Source of the DNA: an uncultured Roseburia sp.
Lineage (GTDB): Bacteria > Bacillota > Clostridia > Lachnospirales > Lachnospiraceae
Direction: 5' to 3'
Length of the DNA: 10,939 nucleotides
Assembly (NCBI GenBank): GCA_910587865.1
Contig: CAJUNX010000060.1
Coordinates: forward strand, 7,536-18,474
A program made the translations under genes and the position numbers. Below the pieces are notes generated by a model. That model saw only the letters and a list, made by a program, of their open reading frames with translations. It made no database searches and was not told where the DNA came from. This document shows positions 6,600-10,939 of the stretch, one piece after another (position 1 is the first letter of the stretch; every line of letters starts with the position of its first letter).

Positions 6600-6704
6600 C
6601 AGAATACCGTGCGCCGGCCGTCCCGTGGACGAAGGAGCCGTGTCCGGACATGCAGAAAAGATAAATATGACGCTGGTATGGCTGCATTGTAAACAATTCG
6701 TGAA

Positions 6705-6737
6705 TCCTGAACGGAAAAATCTACAGAATGTTCAGGA
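6705..6737. other. Inverted repeat TCCTGAAC-N17-GTTCAGGA
   Basis: Two perfect 8-bp arms, 6705-6712 and 6730-6737, are 17 bp apart. The site lies in the 393-bp divergent region between tyrA and the EF-G-like gene, about 70 bp upstream of the latter's -35 box. It might bind a dimeric regulator. Nothing else gene-like is seen in 6600-6800. Confidence 0.4.
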
Positions 6738-6803
6738 AACTTACATATTATCTGACTTGAATTGTGGTAAACTAAATATAGTTCGTGATATTGAATAAAT
6801 AAG

Positions 6804-6832
6804 TTGTAATACAGCTCGGAATTTAGTAAAAT
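6804..6832 (+). promoter_or_regulatory. Promoter of the EF-G-like gene
   Basis: TTGTAA (6804-6809), 17-bp spacer, TAAAAT (6827-6832) in AT-rich DNA. Transcription would start near 6839 and leave a leader of about 85 nt before the ATG at 6925. Confidence 0.68.
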
Positions 6833-6924
6833 ATAACTATGCATGGAACAGCACCCGGGATGGGGACATCCGCCGGCGGTCTGCATCGTGTATGAGACTA
6901 TATCAGACAATGGAGGATTTGCGA

Positions 6925-9015
6925 ATGAACATTTACACAACTGACAAGATCCGTAATGTGGTGCTGCTCGGCCATGGCGGGAGCGGAAAGACAAGCCTCG
7001 TGGAGGCGATGGCCTATCTTGCAGGAATGACCTCGCGCATGGGAAAAGTGGAGGACGGCAATACCATAAGCGATTATGACAAGGAGGAGACGAAGCGTCT
7101 GTTTTCGATCAATACCTCGGTTGTCCCGATCATCTGGGGCGACACGAAGGTGAATATCCTTGATACACCCGGTTACTTTGACTTTGTCGGTGAGGCGGAG
7201 GAAGCCGTGGGTGTCGCGGACGCCGCGATCATTGTGGTCTCCGGCAAGGCCGGGATCGAGACCGGCACGCGGAAGGCATGGGAGCTCTGCGAGAAGTATA
7301 AGCTTCCGCGCATGATATTTGTGACGGATATGGATATCGACGAGGCCAGCTACCGCCAGATTGTGGAGGATCTTCAGGGGCTTTACGGAAAGCGCATTGC
7401 GCCGTTCCACCTCCCGATCCGCGAGAACGGCCGGTTTGTGGGCTATGTCAACGTGCTCCAGCAGCGCGCGAAGCGCTGGACCGAAAAGGGCGACGTGGAG
7501 AAGACGGAGGTTCCGGATTACTCGAAGGAGAATTTGGAGATCTGCCGCGAAGCGCTGATGGAGGCGGTTGCGGAGACGAGCGAGGAGTTTATGGACCGCT
7601 ATTTCGGCGGGGAGGAATTTTCCGAGGACGAGATTCGTCAGGCGCTGCGCGTGAACGTGGCGGACGGCAGCATCGTTCCGGTGCTCATGGGCTCGAACCT
7701 TCTGGCGCGCGGCATGTATACGCTGATGGTTGACATCGTAAAATATCTGCCGAGCCCGGAGAAGCGCACCTGCACGGGGATCAATGCGAAGACAAATGAA
7801 GTTTATAATGCGGATTATGATTTTTCCAAGCCGAAGTCGGCGTACATCTTTAAGACGATCGCGGATCCGTTTATCGGAAAATACTCCCTGATCAAGGTGA
7901 ATTCCGGCGTGTTAAAGACCGACGACGTGCTTTTTAATCACCACAAAGACGTCGAGGAGAAGATCGGCAAGCTCTATGTGCTGCGCGGCAACAGGCCGGA
8001 GGAGGTAAAGGAGCTGCACGCAGGCGATATCGGAGCGCTCGCGAAGCTCTCCGACGCGGCGACCACCGATTCGCTTTCCACAAAAGCGAACCCGATCGTG
8101 TATATCCGCGCGTCGATCTCCACACCATATACGTACAAGCGCTACAGCGCAAAGAAGAAGGGCGACGAGGATAAGGTTTCCCAGGCGCTGCAGAAGCTGA
8201 CGTCGGAGGATCTGACGCTTAAGGTGGTCAACGACAGCGAGAACGGACAGGCGCTGTTATACGGCATGGGCGACCAGCATCTGGACGTTGTGGTGAGCAA
8301 GCTGGCCGAGCGCTATAAGGTTGAGATCGAATTAAAGAAGCCGCGCGTGGCATTCCGCGAGACGATCCGCAAAAAGGCGGATGTGGAATACAAATACAAA
8401 AAACAGTCCGGAGGACACGGACAGTACGGTCATGTCAAGATGACCTTTGAGCCGTCCGGCGACCTCGAGAGCGCGTATGTGTTTGATCAGTGCGTGGTCG
8501 GCGGCGCGGTTCCGAAGAATTACTTCCCGGCCGTGGAAAAGGGCGTGCAGGAATCCGTCACAAAGGGTCCGCTTGCCGCATATCCGGTTGTCGGCGTGAA
8601 GGCAGTGCTCTACGACGGATCCTATCATCCGGTGGATTCCTCGGAGATGGCGTTTAAGGTGGCGACGATCCAGGCGTTCAAGAAGGGATTTATGGATGCA
8701 TCCCCGGTTCTGCTCGAGCCGATCGCCGCGCTTAAGGTGCTCGTACCGGATAAGTACACCGGCGATATCATGGGAGATTTAAACAAGCGCCGCGGGCGTG
8801 TGCTCGGCATGAATCCGGCGGAGCACGGATACCAGGAGATCGCGGCGGATATCCCGTACATGGAGTTATACGGGTACAACACGGATCTGCGCTCCATGAC
8901 AGGCGGAAGCGGAACGTACTCCTATGAATTTTCGAGATATGAGCAGGCACCGTCGGATATCCAGCAGAAGGAAGTGGAGGCGAGAGCGTCAAAGATTGAG
9001 AACGGCGAGGAGTAA
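6925..9015 (+). CDS. EF-G-like translational GTPase (EF-G2 type)
   Basis: A 696-residue protein with the full EF-G domain order: GTPase domain (about 8-275), domain II (about 300-400), domain III (GMGDQHLDVVVSKL, 447-460), domain IV (GGHGQYGHVKMTFEP, 496-510, to about 600) and domain V (LEPIAALKVLVPDKYTGDIM, 597-616; NKRRGRVLGM, 620-629). G1 is GHGGSGKT (16-23). Two motifs differ from true EF-G. G3 is DTPGYFDF (80-87), with Tyr84 in place of the catalytic His. G4 is TDMD (134-137) instead of NKxD. GHGGSGKT and DxPGY are typical of the EF-G2 paralogues, whose cellular role is not settled; the degenerate G4 is unusual. I chose the ATG at 6925 because GGAGG (6912-6916) lies 8 nt upstream. The in-frame ATG at 6892 has no such site. 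It is probably not the cell's only EF-G. Confidence 0.93.
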   Translation: MNIYTTDKIRNVVLLGHGGSGKTSLVEAMAYLAGMTSRMGKVEDGNTISDYDKEETKRLFSINTSVVPIIWGDTKVNILDTPGYFDFVGEAEEAVGVADAAIIVVSGKAGIETGTRKAWELCEKYKLPRMIFVTDMDIDEASYRQIVEDLQGLYGKRIAPFHLPIRENGRFVGYVNVLQQRAKRWTEKGDVEKTEVPDYSKENLEICREALMEAVAETSEEFMDRYFGGEEFSEDEIRQALRVNVADGSIVPVLMGSNLLARGMYTLMVDIVKYLPSPEKRTCTGINAKTNEVYNADYDFSKPKSAYIFKTIADPFIGKYSLIKVNSGVLKTDDVLFNHHKDVEEKIGKLYVLRGNRPEEVKELHAGDIGALAKLSDAATTDSLSTKANPIVYIRASISTPYTYKRYSAKKKGDEDKVSQALQKLTSEDLTLKVVNDSENGQALLYGMGDQHLDVVVSKLAERYKVEIELKKPRVAFRETIRKKADVEYKYKKQSGGHGQYGHVKMTFEPSGDLESAYVFDQCVVGGAVPKNYFPAVEKGVQESVTKGPLAAYPVVGVKAVLYDGSYHPVDSSEMAFKVATIQAFKKGFMDASPVLLEPIAALKVLVPDKYTGDIMGDLNKRRGRVLGMNPAEHGYQEIAADIPYMELYGYNTDLRSMTGGSGTYSYEFSRYEQAPSDIQQKEVEARASKIENGEE

Positions 9016-9136
9016 CAGCCGTATCGGAAACCGGCCGTGCATCAAAGGCGGCTGCGCGGCAGGAAAAAAATGGATGCATAGATCTGGTTCTGCAGGAGAG
9101 ACTGAAGAAAAGAGAACAGGCTTTTGAGAGAACCTG

Positions 9137-9155
9137 AAAGGAGGATGGAGCATTG
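9137..9155 (+). promoter_or_regulatory. Strong Shine-Dalgarno site deciding a TTG start
   Basis: AAAGGAGG (9137-9144) is followed by 8 nt and TTG (9153-9155). No ATG is in frame near it; the ATG at 9145 is out of frame. The site, together with the basic-plus-hydrophobic N terminus encoded next, fixes the start at TTG. Confidence 0.85.
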
Positions 9156-10472
9156 AAACTGCGAAAAGAACTGTTTGCCGTTTTCTATGTGATCATCCTC
9201 CTTTTAAATGACAGGCAGGTGACCTTTGCGAGGGATTTAAACGAGATCGGGCAGCAGAGTGTGTCGGATACGTATGTGACGGCATGGCGGCCTTCCGCGG
9301 CCGGTGCGCTCTCGGACGAAGGCGTCAGCCGGATCCGGCTGATCTATGAGTTAAACGGCGGGAGCAACAGCGCGCAGAATCCGCGTTATCTGACATCGGA
9401 ACAGCTTCCCGTACAGCTTCAGCTCCCCATGCGCGAGGGGTATAACTTTGCCGGCTGGTACACGGACAGCTCCTACCGGAATAAGATTACGGAGATCGAC
9501 GGGGACGCGCAGGATGTGGTACTGTTTGCGAAGTGGACGGAAGCGATCGATAATTACTATAACGTGGAGATGTATTCCTATCAGTCTGCGCATTCCATCG
9601 ACTATACTGGAAGAACGTTAAAGGACTGCAGCTACGCGTTTCTCGATCAGATCCAGATTCCGGGAATGCCCTCCACCAGGGAGGAAGACCGCCTTACAAA
9701 TATCATCAGGAGCGACCGGCAGTGTCTGCAGGGGCTCTGCTTTACGCCGGACTATATTCTGATGACGTCGTATGCGGAGGGTGACGGGGATCCGGGTTCG
9801 CTTCTCATCTTTGACCGGGAGAGCGGGACCTATCTCGTCACGCTTGACATGAAGGAGAAAAGTCATCTCGGCGGTATCGCTTTTGACGGGGAAAACGTCT
9901 GGATCTGCCACTCGGACACAAACACCTTAGAGCGCATTCCGTACGAATGGGTCCGGACGATCGCGGAGGAGGCGCCCGGCTGCTGCGTGGACGCGTCGGC
10001 GCTGTCGGAGGAATACCGTGTGCAGAATGTGCCCTCCTGCATCACCTGCTACGGGGGCAGGATCTGGGTGGCCACGCACACGAAGTTTTTTGACTCGCAG
10101 ATGGTTTCCTACCGGTATAGCGATTTGGAAGAACGGCTGATCCCCATGAGCAGCTACCGGATTCCGAACAAGGTGCAGGGCATCGCATTTGACGAAGGCG
10201 GAGCCGTATATATGAGCACCTCTTACGGCCGGAACAATTCTTCTTATCTGAAGGTGTATTCTTCCCTGCTGGCACTGGATGATTGTCCGGATGAGCCGGC
10301 GGGCAGAGTGGAGATGCCGCCCTGCTCGGAGGAGATCGCGATTATGGGCGACAGAATTTATGTGGTATTTGAGTCGGCGAGCAGGAAATACTTCGAAGGG
10401 ACGGACGGGAAAGGAACGAGCTCTTCCCCGATCGATCAGATTCTGGAGCTTTCCGTGTCATCGGTGTGGTAG
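9153..10472 (+). CDS. Secreted protein with Listeria-Bacteroides repeat and probable beta-propeller
   Basis: A 439-residue protein of unknown function. The N terminus KLRKE plus a hydrophobic run LFAVFYVIILLL (7-18) is a signal peptide or anchor; a cut after VTFA (A26) is plausible. Residues about 62-128 form one Listeria-Bacteroides (InlB B-type) repeat: IYELNGGSNS, REGYNFAGWYTDSS and VVLFAKW. Such repeats are common in surface and secreted proteins of Firmicutes. The rest (about 155-439) has five propeller-blade-like segments, for example LQGLCFTPDYILMTSY (192-207), HLGGIAFDGENVWICHSD (238-255), SCITCYGGRIWVATHT (295-310), VQGIAFDEGGAVYMSTSY (341-358) and EEIAIMGDRIYVVFES (393-408). There is no LPxTG motif or C-terminal anchor. 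The gene is 137 nt downstream of the EF-G-like gene with no clear promoter or terminator between, so it could be co-transcribed. Confidence 0.82.
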   Translation: MKLRKELFAVFYVIILLLNDRQVTFARDLNEIGQQSVSDTYVTAWRPSAAGALSDEGVSRIRLIYELNGGSNSAQNPRYLTSEQLPVQLQLPMREGYNFAGWYTDSSYRNKITEIDGDAQDVVLFAKWTEAIDNYYNVEMYSYQSAHSIDYTGRTLKDCSYAFLDQIQIPGMPSTREEDRLTNIIRSDRQCLQGLCFTPDYILMTSYAEGDGDPGSLLIFDRESGTYLVTLDMKEKSHLGGIAFDGENVWICHSDTNTLERIPYEWVRTIAEEAPGCCVDASALSEEYRVQNVPSCITCYGGRIWVATHTKFFDSQMVSYRYSDLEERLIPMSSYRIPNKVQGIAFDEGGAVYMSTSYGRNNSSYLKVYSSLLALDDCPDEPAGRVEMPPCSEEIAIMGDRIYVVFESASRKYFEGTDGKGTSSSPIDQILELSVSSVW

Positions 10473-10514
10473 AGCAGGGCAGCTTTCTGTACAAGAAGGC
10501 ATTGCCTGCCAGTA

Positions 10515-10649
10515 TGTGATAAAGTAAACTGCTTGTATTATTGCAGATTCTCCTGCATCATCATCAAAAACTTTTCTGCAGGCCTGGAAAAGACAGGCAG
10601 TTTTCCTGTAAGCAGTGTCTTGTGATAAAACTGTGATAAGGCTGTGACC
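10515..10649. repeat. TGTGATAA-like short repeats
   Basis: TGTGATAA occurs at 10515, 10621 and 10632, and a related TGTGACC at 10643. The last three are spaced exactly 11 bp, about one helical turn, and lie 40-70 bp upstream of the -35 box of the HMA-gene promoter. They may be an activator or repressor array, or simple chance. The rest of 10473-10680 shows nothing else recognisable apart from the hairpin at 10582-10604. Confidence 0.4.
10582..10604 (+). terminator. Weak candidate terminator after the secreted-protein gene
   Basis: GCCTG (10582-10586) and CAGGC (10594-10598) form a 5-bp stem with a 7-nt loop, followed by AGTTTT. The stem and U tract are both short. It is the best candidate to end the gene that stops at 10472. 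Confidence 0.4.
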
Positions 10650-10685
10650 GGAGTCTGAAAATTCTGCAGATGATTTTCTATCCTA

Positions 10686-10715
10686 TTGACAAAAGCAAGG
10701 CATAAGAGTTATACT
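10686..10715 (+). promoter_or_regulatory. Near-consensus promoter of the HMA-protein gene
   Basis: TTGACA (10686-10691), 18-bp spacer, TATACT (10710-10715). The -35 is perfect and the -10 has one mismatch; it is the strongest promoter in the window. Transcription would start near 10722, about 95 nt before the ATG at 10816. It runs directly into the operator-like palindrome and the terminator described below. Confidence 0.85.
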
Positions 10716-10723
10716 TAACATCA

Positions 10724-10741
10724 AGTTAGCGGCTGCTAATA
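10724..10741. promoter_or_regulatory. Operator-like palindrome 1 (AGTTAGC-N4-GCTAATA)
   Basis: An 18-bp site with arms AGTTAGC (10724-10730) and GCTAATA (10735-10741); five central pairs, TTAGC with GCTAA, are perfect. It sits right at the expected transcription start, where a bound repressor would block initiation. It shares its sequence with palindrome 2, and its inner arms are also part of the terminator stem. The motif recalls operators of DtxR/IdeR-type metal-dependent repressors, but the regulator is not identified. Confidence 0.65.
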
Positions 10742-10760
10742 CAAAGCAGCCGCATTTTTT
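10729..10760 (+). terminator. Intrinsic terminator or attenuator in the HMA-gene leader
   Basis: GCGGCTGC (10729-10736), a 9-nt loop and GCAGCCGC (10746-10753) make a perfect 8-bp GC-rich stem, followed by A and six T (10755-10760). It is a textbook intrinsic terminator, but it lies only about 10-40 nt after the likely start of transcription and before the HMA gene. It could stop transcripts arriving from upstream, attenuate the promoter's own transcripts, or define a small RNA of about 40 nt. Confidence 0.82.
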
Positions 10761-10769
10761 AGAGATATG

Positions 10770-10787
10770 AGTTAGCATTAGCTAACT
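10770..10787. promoter_or_regulatory. Operator-like palindrome 2 (AGTTAGC-N4-GCTAACT)
   Basis: A perfect 18-bp palindrome with arms AGTTAGC (10770-10776) and GCTAACT (10781-10787) and spacer ATTA. It lies 46 bp start to start from palindrome 1 and 28 bp before the ATG of the metal-binding protein gene. The two copies sharing one motif argue for a real regulator, probably metal-responsive given the gene it precedes. Confidence 0.7.
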
Positions 10788-10815
10788 ATGATTAGGAGAA
10801 CGAGGAGGACATTTT

Positions 10816-10939
10816 ATGGTGAAGATAACAGTGGGAATAGAAGGAATGGCCTGCGGTATGTGCGAGGCGCATATCAACGAGGCTGTAAGGAATGCCTTTC
10901 AGGTAAAGAAAGTGACAAGCTCCCATACAAAGAAGCAGA
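10816..10939 (+). CDS. Heavy-metal-associated (HMA) domain protein, partial at the right edge
   Basis: The first 41 codons are visible. After MVKITVGIEG the protein has GMACGMC (10-16), a GMxCxxC metal-binding loop of the ferredoxin-like HMA fold found in copper chaperones and P-type ATPase N termini. Cys13 and Cys16 are the expected ligands. Next comes EAHINEAVRNAF (17-28), the expected first helix, and VKKVTSSHTKK. Small proteins of this kind are common in Lachnospiraceae and often lie near iron or copper transport genes, but no partner is in view. The ATG has GAGGAGG (10802-10808) 7 nt upstream. Upstream are a strong promoter, a terminator and two GTTAGC palindromes, so expression is probably metal-controlled. 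The gene runs off the window, so length, further domains and the metal (Cu, Zn or Fe) cannot be judged. Confidence 0.88.
   Translation, partial: MVKITVGIEGMACGMCEAHINEAVRNAFQVKKVTSSHTKKQ

Noticed and set aside
6532..6696. 55-codon N-terminal extension of tyrA
   Set aside because: The extension holds the tyrA promoter, is unlike any TyrA N terminus, and the start at 6531 has a good ribosome binding site.
6892..6924. Upstream in-frame ATG of the EF-G-like gene
   Set aside because: No ribosome binding site lies before it, while GGAGG precedes the ATG at 6925 at ideal spacing. EF-G family proteins start at that point.

Overview
The window looks like a chromosomal segment of a moderately GC-rich Firmicute of the class Clostridia, most likely Lachnospiraceae. 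Supporting signs are AGGAGG-type ribosome binding sites throughout, sigma-A-like promoters, a 365-residue TyrA with a C-terminal ACT domain, an EF-G2-type GTPase, a secreted protein with a Listeria-Bacteroides repeat, and a small GMxCxxC metal-binding protein. The assignment is inference; there is no rRNA or other marker gene. I saw no tRNA, rRNA, CRISPR array, insertion sequence or prophage.

Layout. 1-225: an 88-bp tandem repeat (two full copies and a shortened third). 259-1284 (+): queA, tRNA queuosine synthesis. 1285-1555: an AT-rich promoter-like patch with a 12-bp direct repeat, then an internally deleted relic of a YafQ-type toxin gene. 1556-5104 (+): a 1182-residue fusion of an endonuclease Q-like PHP nuclease with a UvrD/PcrA-type helicase. 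5105-5433: spacer between convergent genes. 5434-6531 (-): tyrA. 6532-6924: divergent promoter region. 6925-9015 (+): EF-G-like GTPase with altered G3 and G4 motifs. 9153-10472 (+): secreted protein with one Listeria-Bacteroides repeat and a probable beta-propeller, starting at TTG. 10473-10815: a control region with a near-consensus promoter, two GTTAGC-type palindromes and an intrinsic terminator. 10816-end (+): start of a metal-binding (HMA) protein gene cut by the window edge.

The main item is the nuclease-helicase fusion. One polypeptide carries the PHP metal site and the four-cysteine zinc finger of endonuclease Q, a repeat-expanded Pro/Ala linker, and all the main SF1 helicase motifs. 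A QLSLF motif ends the nuclease half and a QMSLF motif sits four residues from the C terminus (three residues follow it). Both match the bacterial sliding-clamp (DnaN) binding consensus. Together they suggest a one-chain repair enzyme for deaminated or abasic DNA that is tied to the replication clamp. The second item is the leader of the HMA gene, where a strong promoter is followed at once by an operator-like palindrome overlapping an intrinsic terminator and by a second palindrome. This suggests metal-dependent repression combined with early termination.

The other genes are housekeeping and do not form one pathway; each is probably its own transcription unit.
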